Shown here: positions 14,016 through 26,437 of the stretch, one piece after another
Layout of the letters: every line of letters begins with the position of its first letter
Position numbering within the stretch: position 1 is the first letter of the stretch
DNA from: Liolophura sinensis
Taxonomy: Eukaryota; Mollusca; Polyplacophora; Chitonida; Chitonidae
Direction of reading: 5' to 3'
Assembly: GCF_032854445.1 (NCBI RefSeq)
Contig: NC_088302.1
Coordinates: 34,379,979-34,443,978 of the forward strand
Length of the DNA: 64,000 bases
The notes under the pieces: model-generated
Told to the model about the DNA's origin: nothing
The model's database searches: none
The model's input: the letters and a program-made list of their open reading frames with translations, nothing else
Made by a program: the position numbers and the translations under genes

Positions 14016-14611
14016 CGGAAGTAAAAGTTATGTCTAAGAAATGAAAGATTCATTTAGCGATGAATTGGCTATGTTTTTTTTTTTTTCAGCGAAAAACTGG
14101 TTGTAACCATGGTGTGGTAACGAATTATAAAAGTGAGTATCTTTTGATTTATGGGTATGATTTAACGGTGACACATTAGAGCCATTCGGAAATTTTAACA
14201 CTTTCCAATGATTTACCCTTAATCATTAAGGTTATTTAAAGTTTTTTTTCTAATGAAAGCTTAAAAGTTAAACTTGAAAGGGAATTAACGCAAACACAAA
14301 CATATTTTGGACAAAACTGATAAATTTAGCTATTTCCAATGATTTTCTCCTCGGTCGAAATGTTTTCCATGCGTTGGAAGGATTTTCACAGCCTTGTGAA
14401 GGTTTTTTCCGCGGTGAAAAGGTTTACACGAGAAAACTTCGAGTAAATTTCGTTTTATAAAATGTTTTTGCTTCTACGTTAATTTCCCTTTTGCACATTT
14501 GTCAAATGTTGAAGTTCATAACGATTAGTTTCATTAGAAAGTCCTCTGAATTATTGTAAATCGGTAGAAAATGTTTCAGATGTCCAAATGCACTAACGGG
14601 CTAACGCAGAT

Positions 14612-14655
14612 TGATGTTCAACGCCGTGCTCAAGAATATTTTACTTACATGAGGA
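14612..14655 (-). repeat. SINE family A short fragment
   Basis: GTTCAACGCCGTGCTCAAGA followed by ATATTTTACTTACATGAGG. Confidence 0.55.
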
Positions 14656-15254
14656 CCCCTATATGTATGTATGTATACGTTTAGTTTTACGTCGTACTTA
14701 TCAGTTTTTGATAAGTAGGAGGAGTCATCGGGCGTGGAATTGGGTGTGTGAATATATACTGTCTTCACAGCAAGAAGTACCACTTTTAATGTTTTGGGTA
14801 GTTGCTGCTGTGAAGACACAGGATATATTCATGAGTCATTGACGACAATTTCAGCTGTTGGAAATATAGGAAATGGCTCAGTTCTTATCCTTGTTATTAT
14901 CGACAAACGATGTGTTGAGAATTACTTCAATCTTCTTCGTACAAACAGCCGAAGCACTCACTTTGTAATGATTTAATTTTATCATATATCGATGAAAGAA
15001 AGGCAATACGCTTGGAAATTTATAGCAGGCATATTGAATGCTATTGGTCATAAGTTGGATTTGACTAATTTCTTACGTTTTCCTTGGTCTATTTTCAGTA
15101 AACGACAGATTTCGACATTAGACAAATATTTGGTAAGTATACATGTAGGCCTACAAAGTTATGATACCAGTTCTTTAATTATTTATTTCATTTATTTACT
15201 AGGATTAGTGTTTTACAACCGAAACTACTTATATGCCTTATAAACTAATTAACA

Positions 15255-15475
15255 TTTATAATCCGTTCACGGTTACAACCGTATAATCGTGAATAGATTA
15301 TGACCGTGAACAAATTACGACACCAGTTACAGATCATAACCATGAACAGAATATAACCGTGAATAATTTATAACCGTGAACAAATTATAATTATGAAAAA
15401 ATTATGACACTGGGTAAAGATTATAACCATGAACAGAATATAACCGTGGACAAATTATAATTGTAAATGAATCAA
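15255..15475 (+). repeat. Short tandem repeat, about 18-20 bp units
   Basis: Repeats of ATAACCGTGAACAAATT and variants (ATAACCATGAACAGAAT), about ten units; a higher-order period of about 110 bp is suggested by the recurring AGATTATAACCATGAACAGA. Confidence 0.8.
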
Positions 15476-18400
15476 AAAGTATTAGGCCCTATGTTTGTTT
15501 TTCAGATATATACATGACATAAATCTTTCTGTTTGGTTTAATGTCCCAGTTACTTAATTTATTCTTGACTACTCATCTCAACGATAATCAACCACGTACT
15601 CTCTATTTTTTCCGTGTTATTTGCAGACATGATATCAGCGTGGGGTGCTTTTGCGTACGAATAAATCATGATATGGCGTAACTTCAGTGTCAGTAAGTAT
15701 TATCTACATCAGATTAGGAACAACTCCTGCGATAATGATTCAGAATATTATATGCAGCCCTCCTCATTAACATGCACCCCATGCAATCTTCACTTCATAA
15801 CTAGGACATATGTATTTCGGATCGATTTGATCATTATTAAAGCCTGCTTTTCATTTGTTTCTCATCCCTTTATGCTTCAGTCTAATTTGGCTTACGGCCT
15901 AAATCTACCTTCTGAAAGAATTTGTTTTAATAACCTCCTAAGGGTTGTTTAGGTTCTGGAATGTTATATTTTAAGGTGTAACATAACTTAAATGAAAAGA
16001 ACAGAAGAATAACGACAAGTATCGAATATATTCGTGCCCAAACAGGACAATGGTTAGAAAATCCCAAAACAAACAAATATCACAAACAAGGTGAAGGCTG
16101 TCAAACTCCCTATTTTGGAAAGTTATGAGAGCTGCCTCAATGGGTTTTCGCCGATGGGCCTGAGCTCTCTAATGGTCCAAGCAAATCTAGTTGGTTTCGC
16201 CCTCAAAATAGGAAACAGGTAAATCGAAGGAGTGTGAAGGTATTGAGGCGATATGATTGGCCATACATAAGTTATCACATAACACATGGCCCTCTACATG
16301 CGGATCTTTTGTATGCGTAATCCACATCTCTTGTATACGTGAAGTCACATGGTTGTGAGTTCATTACTTGTCATGTTGAAGTCCCCCTTTTCGACGAACA
16401 ACAATGTCCTTTCTAATCAGTGTATAGATCCTTGAGTTTTTTCCTTTAAAAATAATTGTGTGTTTTTGTTTATATTTTACAGCAGAAATATTTTCATAGC
16501 ATCAGCTATCATCCTCTATGCAAGAGAAGTAGAACGGAGCATCGGTTGTGGAATGGAACAGGGCTATAAAGAGAGAACACCATTTAATTATATAAAAATA
16601 AAGTCGTCTTGGCAAAGAAGACGAGTGTAAATGTATACTTTCTGCGTTATGTTCCTGATTCACACAAAACCAGAGACTTGTTATTCTGCTGACTTCGTGG
16701 AACCGAGTTAGTCCATGGCAAGGCTGTGAGAGTACGTAGTTTCTTGACATCATTAACATTTGCTTGTTCCTTTAAGTGGTTGTGGGCAAGCAGCTCAGCA
16801 AGTTCAAACAAGAACATCTGACATGGGGCACGTCTAGCTTTACAGGATTGGTTTGACTTGCAAAGCAAATTGTGTCAATGGGAATGCGGCACATTGTTTA
16901 ACCCCGTAGGGTGGCGCTAGTGTGAAGGAGGAGCTTGCACCATTCTTACGCCAAAAATGATTGTTTGCGCAACTTCTACAAAGTTGCAGAGTATTAGTTT
17001 CTACCGTAACGCCGTTCTGTCTTTGTTATGACGTCGTAATGGTGAGCTGTGAACCAACGTTTGACGTCAATAAAATGGCGCCAAGGTCCTACTGCCGGTT
17101 GTTTGACAAGTCCTCATTGTTGAATTGTTGATTTCGCGGTCATGTCTTCCTACATATTCCTACCAGCATGCCTTGAATCACTTTGCCAATTACTTTTATA
17201 TTAGTTACCTGAGAATTCACGACGTAAGATAAAAGCAATCCAACAATCAACACTGTGAAAGGACTGCTGTTTGGAAATAACGACGAAGCTGGGAAACGTG
17301 TAGCAATAGGGTACATATGACAATTTTGTCGTGGTGTAATAAAAATGAATTTATTAAGCTTTGTTTGAGAGTATAGGCACGAATTTCACCCTCAGTTATA
17401 AATAAAATCATATCTGCTTGTAATTCCTACCATCCTGGACAACATTTCTACTGGTAAATAGAAAACGTTTAACTTCAGTGATTGAACCCCATGTGCATTA
17501 TTGAGAACGCTGTTACTATGAAATCAAAATGTCCATTGATCATTATGTGTATTTTTGAGAATCAACACGTTCAACGATCAATAATGTGTATGTCGGAATC
17601 GGAATGTCGGTTGTACATTACTGATGTACATTATTTAGAATTAATGCTTTCGTTGATCATTAATGTACATATATACATAAAAGATATAACCACAAAGTAT
17701 ATACGCAAGATTATTACAAGATAGTCAAAATGTTCGTTGATTATGGAAGTGCAATATTGGGAAGCCAAAATGTTCATTATTTCATTTGTGGGTGTTTACA
17801 AGAATTATACGCCTAGACAGTGTTGTTTCGAAAGAATCAAGATGTTTTCTATTATTGGGGTAAGTGTTGAGCTGTAAACCAAAAGAAATTGCCCAAAATA
17901 TATTTAACGTTACTTAAATTTACTTTGCAAAAGCATGTGATGGTAAATATGTTAGACTGTACGTTGCAATTATACAACTGCGATGGTTCAGGATCATATA
18001 GTGATGGTTCAGACTCAAGCAGCCTCTCTGGTGGTTTATTCTCAGTACTTCGATTTCCTCCAACCAAGAACCTGACGTCCGTCTAAAACAGATTAAGTAT
18101 TCTTGAGATCTTTCCAATCGGTCAATCCATCAATCGATCAGTCGGTTAAATTATATGATAGTCAGGCAGAACAATATGGTAAAATCTTTCGTATGCCATT
18201 GCATCAATTTGTCATGAACAAGAATCAAATCAAAACTAACATTGTTTTGTGGTTGATTCTGTTTAGAACATTTGGAACACAATAACGTTTGCAAACATTT
18301 ATTTCAACTACATGTAAGAAGTGTAGCGCCTGTTTGTTAGGTCACCATTGCCTGATTTGCATATGTAGTTCGCATTTTTTCGAATGCGACATAGTGATTT

Positions 18401-18487
18401 TTCTTGGGCCTCAGCAATACACTTAGAAAATGTCAAGTCGATCGGATGAACGGTTAATAATGTGGGGAAATCATAGGATCTGCATGC

Positions 18488-18489
<2 letters not shown>
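15476..18489. other. Intergenic, no gene seen
   Basis: No recognisable exon. 17480-17780 shows loose repetition of ATTGATCATTATGTGTAT-like phrases, too weak to delimit as a tandem array. Confidence 0.4.
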
Positions 18490-18520
<31 letters not shown>

Positions 18521-18783
18521 TTTGTTTAATTGATTGGTGTTTTATATCATACTAAAAAATATCTCACTTATACGACGACGGCCAGTATTATGGTGGGCGG
18601 AAAGCGGACAGAGCTCGATGAAAACCTACGACCGACCATTCACAGGTTCACAGACCTTCCCATGGATGGCTGGAGAGAAAGCCAGCATGAGCTGATCTGG
18701 AAATCAGGGTGAGCGCATTAGTGAGAGGCTCCTGGGTCACTGCGCCGCGCTGGCATGCTAACTCCCTCGGTCACGGAGGTCTC
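18490..18783 (-). repeat. SINE family A, full length with long tail
   Basis: (TATT)n tail of about 40 bases at left, core GGTGGGCGGAAAGCGG, head TCGGTCACGGAGGTCTC at right. CATGCAA occurs just outside both ends, a possible short target-site duplication. Confidence 0.88.
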
Positions 18784-20204
18784 AGACATACATGCAAATA
18801 TACACACACCCTCCCACCCGCACTCACTTACTTGTACATACAGACAATCTTTCCTTTTTATAGTTAGATGCTTACATGTTTTCGCCATATTAAAACTATT
18901 TCACTTGTACACGGTGCTTGACGGTCGGAGGGCAGGGTTGCGAGTAGAAGGGGAAAACAACTCGCCGCTTTAAGTAAGTGACAAACTTTCAGACAAAAGT
19001 GATGTACAGCTGATCCAGGTGAAGGGTAGATTCGAATACGCGACCTTCTCGGTAAGACAGCGTTAGCTCTACGATTGAGAGTTGTTCACCAACGATTCGG
19101 TGGCGAAAATATAGTGGAATCGCTAAGTGAAAATTAAATTGCCATGAATATTACTTTCCAAATGACACCTAGTAACCATAAGATGCATTTTTAAAAAACT
19201 TATCATCGGTCGACACATGCAAGAAGCCGTGTTTATAATGGTTTAGCTGCAGATTTCGCGGACGAGTTAATCTGTCCAGGCATCAAAGTTTAAAGTACTG
19301 ATTTATTAAATCTAGCATCAGATTACAAGGAAGTCATTGTGACTTTTCCGAAGCAGGATAGGGAATGTAGCTGTTGATCGGCAGTTCTATCGCCTGTGTA
19401 ACAGGCATGTTCAATACAAGTCCTGACTAATTGTGAGAATTCTAAGAAAGACTCGTGATTTAGATAATAGATCAAAAATCTGTTGGATGTTTCATAAAAG
19501 CCTTCATCTAAATTACGTGAACTTCACTCCATTGTGAATCTGCAGATGCAAAAAAAATACCAAACGCATTTTGTTGATTTAACGCCCCCTTTCATGAACC
19601 GCGAATGTTACCGTTTCTAAGGCTGTATGCTGTTTGCCTTTCTGACTTAACTTTATTGATATTCAGTAAAAAGATGATTTCCGGCATGTTAACTCAGCAT
19701 TCGTAGTGAATAGTACGTTTTTTTAAGTTAGCTCAGCATGCACTATTGAAAAGAATTCTGGCGCTAAAATAAAGCTGTAGTCACGTGTTAATCGACTGCC
19801 GCGTCCAAGGTAGCTTGGAAGCGCAAACTGCTGCCTAAACGACGTCTAAACATCACGTAGCTTCAATGACGACGTGAGGAAAAGGTCCATTTTAGTCTCT
19901 CAGCACCAACCATTCTACATTCTCCGTTCGCGCTTTATGTGCCTCTAATAATACAGCCAGTTTATTCCACAAGTAATTCAATGCTCCTGACAGCAAGTTT
20001 ACATGCCATATTCACGACCGCGTTACATGATTGGCTTAATTTGATTTTCTGGCAGGTGAAAATGGTCGCATTATCTTCGGTAATATCAGTACTCTGTGGT
20101 GATGACTATACATGTTTGTCAGGCCTGTCGCTTACTTTGCGAGAAGCTAGGCGTACTTGAAAGTGCCCTAAAGTCTCAGTAGTTGTTAAAAGATGGGTCT
20201 TGCA
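18784..20204. other. Intergenic, no gene seen
   Basis: No exon, RNA gene or clear repeat recognised. Confidence 0.4.
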
Positions 20205-20665
20205 ATAGTGTTGCGCAGTTCTCACACCTGGAGAGTTTTTCAAAAGTGACTAATAATTTTATTGGCCATTGCCCTAATGGCCCGGATGTTCTTTAAAAGT
20301 TAATTTTTTTAGACATTGCCCCAAGCCTGGACAGTTCTTCAAGAGTGGCTCTAATAATTTCATAAGGCATTGTCCTAAAACCCGGACAGTTCTTCAGAAG
20401 TGGTTCTAATAATTTTATAAGACATTGTCCTAAAACCTGGACAGTTCTTCAGAAGTGGTTCTAATAATTTTATAAGACATTGCCCTAAAACCTGGACAGT
20501 TCTTCAAAGGTGGTTCTAATAGTTTTATAAGACAGTGTCCTAAAACCTGTTCTAATTAAATTCAGTGGTTCTTATAATAGCATTGTGCATTGTGTCTGGA
20601 AGCCTGAGGAGTTTTTCAAAAGTGTTTCTTTATAGTATTGTAAAACACAGGGAGCCCCTCAAAAG
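20205..20665 (+). repeat. Minisatellite, about 55-bp unit, about 8 copies
   Basis: Unit CCTGGACAGTTCTTCAGAAG, TGGTTCTAATAATTTTATAA, GACATTGCCCTAAAA. Three central units are near identical; outer units are worn. Confidence 0.92.
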
Positions 20666-20922
20666 TAGTTATTACTATAACAGTATTATGCAGATATAAA
20701 TTACACTCGCAGGAATATTGTTTCCTAAGTGTGAACAGCATTTCCAATTATTCGTCCAACTTCATCTGTTCAGTCTTACGCTCAAATTCATCTTTTCGTT
20801 CCTAAAATTCTCAAACATCTCAAAAAATAATTTGCTTGTTTGTTTGTTTGAGGGTTAATATTTCATGACTCATTGCATAGCACATCGGTACTACATAGAG
20901 TAGAATGCCACATTTATCGACA

Positions 20923-21056
20923 CCAGCAACGCGCGGATGATGGTGGGTCTCAGGCGGGATCTGCCTAGTTTCCTCCCATCATGATTCTGGCCACCGTTGT
21001 ATGAGTGAAATATTCTTGAGTATGACGTAAAACACCAATTGAATAAATACATAAAT
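20923..21056 (+). repeat. SINE family A, 3' part
   Basis: TAGTTTCCTCCCATCATGAT core, GAGTGAAATATTCTTGAG, GACGTAAAACACCAATTGAA and tail. Confidence 0.8.
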
Positions 21057-22176
21057 TCATGCCACAAGACACCTAAAGCTTTTATAAATGTGAATATGTA
21101 TGTTTACCAAAACTTGATGAAAAAGCGTTTAGAAAAGAGAAAAATGTCCAATCAATTAACAAAGTATAAGTCTTTCTTCTCAATGGGGAACTGCATGATA
21201 CACGCATCTAACACCAGTCGATAATTTCTACGATTACACAAGGCATCTGTAATGTTATACGGCTAAAACTGATTGGAGAGAGTTTCCAAAATCGACAATG
21301 GAAGCTTGGTGTGATGCAATCAATCGTGTTGCCATGTTAAAGGGGCATCTCGAAACCGCACTGGCGAAACCCTCTTTCGCCTTTCACGCGTAATCCCACC
21401 TCCACATGAACAAAAAATTGGCCTCTATCACGAAATCCCCATTTAGCAACTAATTAATCAGTCATCGTATGTTGGTGAATAGAGGTGATTATTTTTGTGC
21501 CTATAAGGGCTTTTTTTTAACATTGGCAGTATTGATTTTGCCATAAATATGTTTATGCAGCGAGCTAGAAACATATGCATTCCAGTACCCGTGTTTACAA
21601 CTGTAAACCCGAAACACAGTAACGAATCCGGTTTTTGTCGTTACATGTAATCGGTCTATAAATTCTTCGAACTCTACATTATCATCTTTGCCCTACTCTT
21701 GCCAAGGCGGTAAAGAGGATTTTACTTAGAAAGGACCTTATTAGAGAAAGCACGCTCCTCAACACTGCTCTGATAAATCTGCGTCTGATAGAAAGATAAA
21801 CTTTCATTAACGGCGTTTTTGCTCCTTGCATCGAGCAGCTCTAGAAGAACGATCATCATACTGCGTTTGCATACTACATGACATTAACCCCTGAATGGTG
21901 GTTTTTCAATCGACATTATTAGAGTGAGATAGGATCACACAAATAGTACCATCGCAATAACCGGTAAAAAAAACCTCACAGCCTAATGATAGCTTATATT
22001 GGCCTAAGAAGGATCAAATGCACTTTTCAAAGGTTACAGCTCTTTGATTGCATAACGGTTAATTAATACTGTAATTATTTTTGCTAACCGAAGCCAGAAT
22101 CTCCAAATACATAATATGCATGCATATACCAATCCCGTTTCAGGTCATGCTGTATATGTATCTAAGGCTTTCGGAT
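21057..22176. other. Intergenic, no gene seen
   Basis: No exon or recognisable repeat. Confidence 0.4.
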
Positions 22177-22179
22177 CAA

Positions 22180-22343
22180 CATTCCGGCCGTACGTGGGTA
22201 GGTGGTTCCAGCAACCTGCGGAAGGTATGGGGCTTCCCTCATGTTTTGCCCAGCTTTCTCCCACCATAATGTTATAGCCGCTGTTGAATAAATGAAATAT
22301 TCTTGAATACGACTTAAAACATCGATCAAATAAACAAATAAAT
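22180..22343 (+). repeat. SINE family A, head-truncated
   Basis: CCGGCCGTACGTGGGTAGG to the AATAAACAAATAAA tail. It shares the diagnostic changes TTGAATAAATGAAATATTC and ATCGATCAAATAAAC with the copy at 22938, and both are followed by TATTATACATAAACAAATT. Confidence 0.85.
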
Positions 22344-22384
22344 ATTATACATAAACAAATTCAGAAGAACAATTCTTGTGGCAG

Positions 22385-22745
22385 GCGAGTCCATGAAGCC
22401 AAAATGCTGCCACTATTGACGTATCATGCCGAAGACACCAGACGCTACACCCTACCCAGTCACGTTACACTAACGTACAGCGAGGCAGTAGCAAGTAACA
22501 TTTTTAAAGACTTTCGTTTGACCCGAAGCGGGTTTGATGGCGGGGTTGCTCGATTTCGAGGCTGACGCTCCAACCATTAGGTCACCGAAGCTATCCAAAT
22601 TTAGTATATGAAAATCTGTGATAATGTACATGTACTCGTATATAGCGAGGTGTACATCGCTGAAGAATAAGATTTGCCCGATAGCCTTGAAACCCTGGTT
22701 TATCGGGCTGGGATATAAGGCTCAGAGCTAACATTTGCGTGCATG
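22385..22745 (-). repeat. SINE family B copy plus flank, inverted partner of 24533-25040
   Basis: Read on the minus strand: flank CAAATGTTAGCTCTGAGCC, then a tRNA-like head GCTTCGGTGACCTAATGGTT, then GTCTGGTGTCTTCGGCATGA and GGCTTCATGGACTCGCCTGC. The same order, flank included, occurs on the plus strand at 24533-25040. Confidence 0.8.
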
Positions 22746-22937
22746 TGACTGTTGTAAAGTACAGTGAGAAATTCTTACAAAGGGCTATAAAGGATCCAGT
22801 TTTACTCGTACAGGCACGTATCATGCACTGTGATTGCCCTTAGGGATTCAGAACTTCAGGTGACTGTTTTTGATAGTTTCCGCGCGTACATATTCATACA
22901 AACAGACACATATAGGCATGGATATTTTTGACTCGTA

Positions 22938-23079
22938 CAGTATCAGCAACCTGTGGATGGTACGTACCTTCCCTTGTGTTCTGCCCAGCTTTCTCCCACC
23001 ATGATGCTATATAGCCGCTGTTGAATAAATGAAATATTCTTGAGTATGGCGTAAAAGATCGATCAAATAAACAAATAAA
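22938..23079 (+). repeat. SINE family A, head-truncated
   Basis: Sister of the copy at 22180: same substitutions and same 3' flank, so part of a small local duplication. Confidence 0.85.
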
Positions 23080-23199
23080 TATTATACATAAACAAATTAA
23101 GAAGAACAATCTTGGCACAGTGTACGCCTATAATTAAGAAAAGTGGATAACCTAATTTGGTGTCAGCTTTCTTGCGGGTGCGGAGTCCTAGCTGGTGCC

Positions 23200-23425
23200 T
23201 TCAGTCTTCAAACGGTTAAGACGCTCTGGGGGCTATCACGTCCGTGGCAGATGAAGTCGTGTGTTCGAATCCAGCTCTCGCTGTTTTGGTTGCGGCTTTA
23301 AATCAGGCAAAGGTTGGCGGTTTACACTGTTCACTCCGGTTTCCTTGGCCCATAAACCTGAACGCCGTGATTTATTAAGTAAAAAATTCTTGAGCATGGC
23401 AGTATTTTCCAATGAAATCAAATGC
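23200..23425 (+). repeat. SINE family C, near full length
   Basis: tRNA-like B box GTGTTCGAATCCAGC at about 23271, TTGCGGCTTTAAATCAGG, CATAAACCTGAACGCCGTGA, AAAAATTCTTGAGCATGGC and an A-rich end. The tail resembles that of family A but the middle does not. Confidence 0.7.
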
Positions 23426-23460
23426 TATGAGCTGTGACTGTCATTACGTGATATAACAGA

Positions 23461-23565
23461 GCCTGCTGTCTCGGGATTCCCACATTCTTACACCAAGCCG
23501 CCGTCATACATGTAAGAAAAAAAATTTGAGTATACCCCGTGAAGCACTGATTAAATAAATAATTT
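23461..23565 (+). repeat. SINE tail fragment, worn
   Basis: GCCGCCGTCATACATGTAAG, TTTGAGTATACCCCGTGAAG, TTAAATAAATAAT. Confidence 0.45.
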
Positions 23566-23997
23566 TATATTGACAAATAAATTTATTTTATTAACCGTTC
23601 TATTGAAATTATTGATATACACAGCAGTTACGTTATAATAAAATTGTCCAAAAGTTTGAGAAGAAATAAAGAAGTTTGAGAAAAGCCGTGATATAAGCCG
23701 CGGCAAAAAAAGTGGGGTATATAATTTCCAATACTGAAACAAATAGATCCAGATCAGTGAAACAAACAAGTATTACTTTGGTGTAACCATATATAGTACG
23801 CTTATATTCAAGGCTTCGAAATAGGACACACACAGTTATACGTCAAAGAAACAAGGTGGCGCTTCACTTCACTCGGGCGCTTCACTCGGGCAGGTAATTT
23901 TCAAGATCCAGGCCTAGTCTGCACTGCTCTCAGGGACCATTTAGGTAGTCTGATATGAAGTTCTTTGGAAACTGTTTTAACAACTGCATAGATCTAT

Positions 23998-24232
23998 TAT
24001 TTATTTAATTTTTTTATTTATTTGATAGGTGTTTTGCGTCGTATTCAAGAATATTTCACTTATATACGACGGCGACAAGCATTATGGTGAGAGGAAACCA
24101 GACAGAGCTCGGGGAAAACCGACGGCTGGCAGACCTTCCCAATTACGGCCAGAAAGGAAGTCAGTGTGGGCAGTACTTAAACTCACAGCGACCGCATTGG
24201 TGGGGGTTCCGGGATCATTGGGCCAACTGCAT
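23998..24232 (-). repeat. SINE family A, nearly full length
   Basis: Tail and GGTGTTTTGCGTCGTATTCA at left, core, CTCACAGCGACCGCATTGGT, partial head at right. Confidence 0.85.
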
Positions 24233-24332
24233 ACACTGCTTAATTATTTTATGTTGGTGAACATATGCATGACAGTGTAACATGCAGCCAGGGCCTTGGA
24301 ACCTGTTTGGAGGCACATATTATGAGAAAAAC

Positions 24333-24488
24333 AAGCTCATGCTGACTTTCTCTCCCGCCGTAAGTGGGAACGTCTGTCAGAAACCTGTGAATGGCCGTGG
24401 GTTTCCGTCGGGATCTGCCCGGTTTCCTCCCACCATAATGCTGGCCGCCGTAAAACACCAATCAAATAAATAAATAAATAAATAAATA
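24333..24488 (+). repeat. SINE family A, head-truncated, internally deleted
   Basis: Core to CTGGCCGCCGTAAAACACCA; the usual TATAAGTGAAATATTCTTGA block is deleted. Long AATA tail. Confidence 0.85.
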
Positions 24489-24532
24489 TATAGCCCTGTG
24501 TAAGAGTTTCTCATTGTACGTTATCACAAACC

Positions 24533-25132
24533 CACGCAAATGTTAGCTCTAAGCCTTATATCTCTGATCCAACCTGCGGATGGTCGTGGGTTTTCCCACC
24601 ATAATGCTGGCCGCCGTCGTATAAGTGAAATATTCTTAAGTACGGTGTAAAACACCAATCAAATAAATAAATAAATTATATCCGTGATCAGCCTGATAAA
24701 CCAGGTTCTAAGGCTATTGTGCAAATCTGATTCTTCAGCGATGTACACTTGCTATATACGAGTACATGTACATCATCACAAACAATCAAAAACTAAATTT
24801 GGATCGCTTCGGTGGCCTAATGGTTAGAGCGTCCACCTCAAAATCGAGACCCCCCCCCCCCCCCCGTCAAATCAAAGACTTTTAAAATGTTACTGAAAGG
24901 TTAGAGCTAGGAAACAGGATTGGTTGGCCTGGTGTCAGTATAATGTTACCGGGTAGGGTGTCATGTCTGGTGTCTTCGGCATTATACTTCAGTGGCGGCA
25001 GAACTTTGGCTTCATGGACCCGCCTGCCACAGCAAGACACAATATATGTACACACACCAAATGGCTCTACCAATATATGACGGAAGCAGTTTTAAATGGG
25101 ACGTTAAACCATAAGCACACATACATACACAC
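24533..25132 (+). repeat. SINE family B copy plus flank, interrupted by a family A SINE
   Basis: Flank AAATGTTAGCTCTAAGCC, interruption at 24570-24675, then AGCCTGATAAACCAGG, head GCTTCGGTGGCCTAATGGTT at about 24806, a 16-base C run where the tRNA B box would lie, GGTGTCAGTATAATGTTACC, GTCTGGTGTCTTCGGCATTA and a tail GGGACGTTAAACCATAAGC. Confidence 0.8.
24570..24675 (+). mobile_element. SINE family A insertion with 14-bp target-site duplication
   Basis: 5'-truncated copy (starts AACCTGCGGATGGTCG) flanked by TTATATCTCTGATC (24556-24569) and TTATATCCGTGATC (24676-24689), 12 of 14 identical. The inverted partner at 22385-22745 has one uninterrupted site, confirming insertion. Confidence 0.85.
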
Positions 25133-26437
25133 TAAAATTTGATCATCTAGCGCTATATACGTATCATGTGCTATTTCGATCCTTCAGCAAGGCATGAATT
25201 TGTCTCTGTCCTTCGCACTCCTTACTGAAATCACGTGCGTTGACTTTAATCGCTGCTACAAGGTTTAACGTCGCCTTATGTAAACGTTCCTTGTAATTTC
25301 TTTAAGCGCAATCCCCTGGGAAATTCCAACCTCTTGTAAACCAATTCGCTTCCCTTCAGCAGCTGTCAACTGTAGCCTATATATTGATTGGTACAACTCA
25401 AAGCTTTTAACTGCGATGGCTATCTGTGACCAAGGCTATTGTACAGTCGTCACTAATGTGATCAAATTTGAAAGTCACATTATTTGTATCTCAAAAATTT
25501 ACTTATTTAATTTATGATAAATATATCAATGAAATATTTCCGCAAAAAAATATAATCATTAAGCCTTCAATAACAATGTATAAGGAATTTGTTTGATGAT
25601 TTACTTGGAATTGAACTTCGTTTCGAACATTGCATAAGTAGGCTAACATCGCAATGGTATGGCGATATCTCAGTATTATGCAATGCTTAAGATATAACAG
25701 CCGTGACGATGAGTTGATTCATTCCCTGCCTCGGGCGGAATGTTTTAAATTATCCCCACTTCGACCATACTGTTCTTCGGATCGTAAATGGTACCTGGCA
25801 ATAAGGATCGAGGGTGTGTGTGTGTGGTGGGGTGGGTGGGTGGGGGGGTTGGATGGTCAGTGCAATCAGAAATTTGTAACAAAAAAATTGCAGGGACCCA
25901 CGTATGTCAATGCCAAAAAAAGGGAAAGAAAGAAAACATCTCTATCCCTGTCAGCACTTCCAAGGAAAAGAAAACCTATAGTCCTGCATATAGCTTGAAC
26001 TTGATGATGACAAGGTACGATTATAACTAAGGAGGTGGACCAAAAACTTTCGTTTGTCTGGCCTAATGAATTACACCTTAATTGTATGCTAACGAATAAC
26101 TCATAACTCATACAACGTCTAATTGATTCGGTTATAATTATTTGCTCGTTTAAGTAAGAAAAAAATTCAAAACCCCACTCTACTGCATCGATTCCAATCT
26201 TCGGTAAAAGAAATATTAATTTTTCTCGGCAAATAGGCATACTGCATGAGCGTCTCTTCTCTGTCCGAGTTTCGTCCAAATATGAGCTCCTTGTCTAACA
26301 ATTAGTAGGCCTATATGGGTTGAAGATGATTGTAATATACAATCTGTTTTCTGATTACATGTTACAATCATATGTTACATGTGTCTTACATGATTACATG
26401 TTTCATGCGTATATAATATTACATCGAAAACGGTTTT
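25133..26437. other. Intergenic; G-rich tract; no gene seen
   Basis: Open frames around 25650-26280 overlap on both strands and lack recognisable motifs. A G-rich tract at 25813-25851 is listed in the findings. Confidence 0.4.

Noticed and set aside
14083-14135. Exon-like segment (long T tract, CAG acceptor, GTGAGT donor)
   Set aside because: Open in part, but it encodes nothing that extends the CA10-like protein, which already ends with a stop at 11979.
24850-24865. 16-base C run (others at 39737-39751 and 48193-48203)
   Set aside because: Considered as a regulatory or structural motif; simple homopolymers, with lengths that may be unreliable. The first lies where a SINE B box is expected.
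25654-26279. Overlapping ORFs on both strands (80-137 codons)
   Set aside because: They cross the G-rich and GT tracts, overlap on opposite strands and show no motif; likely chance.
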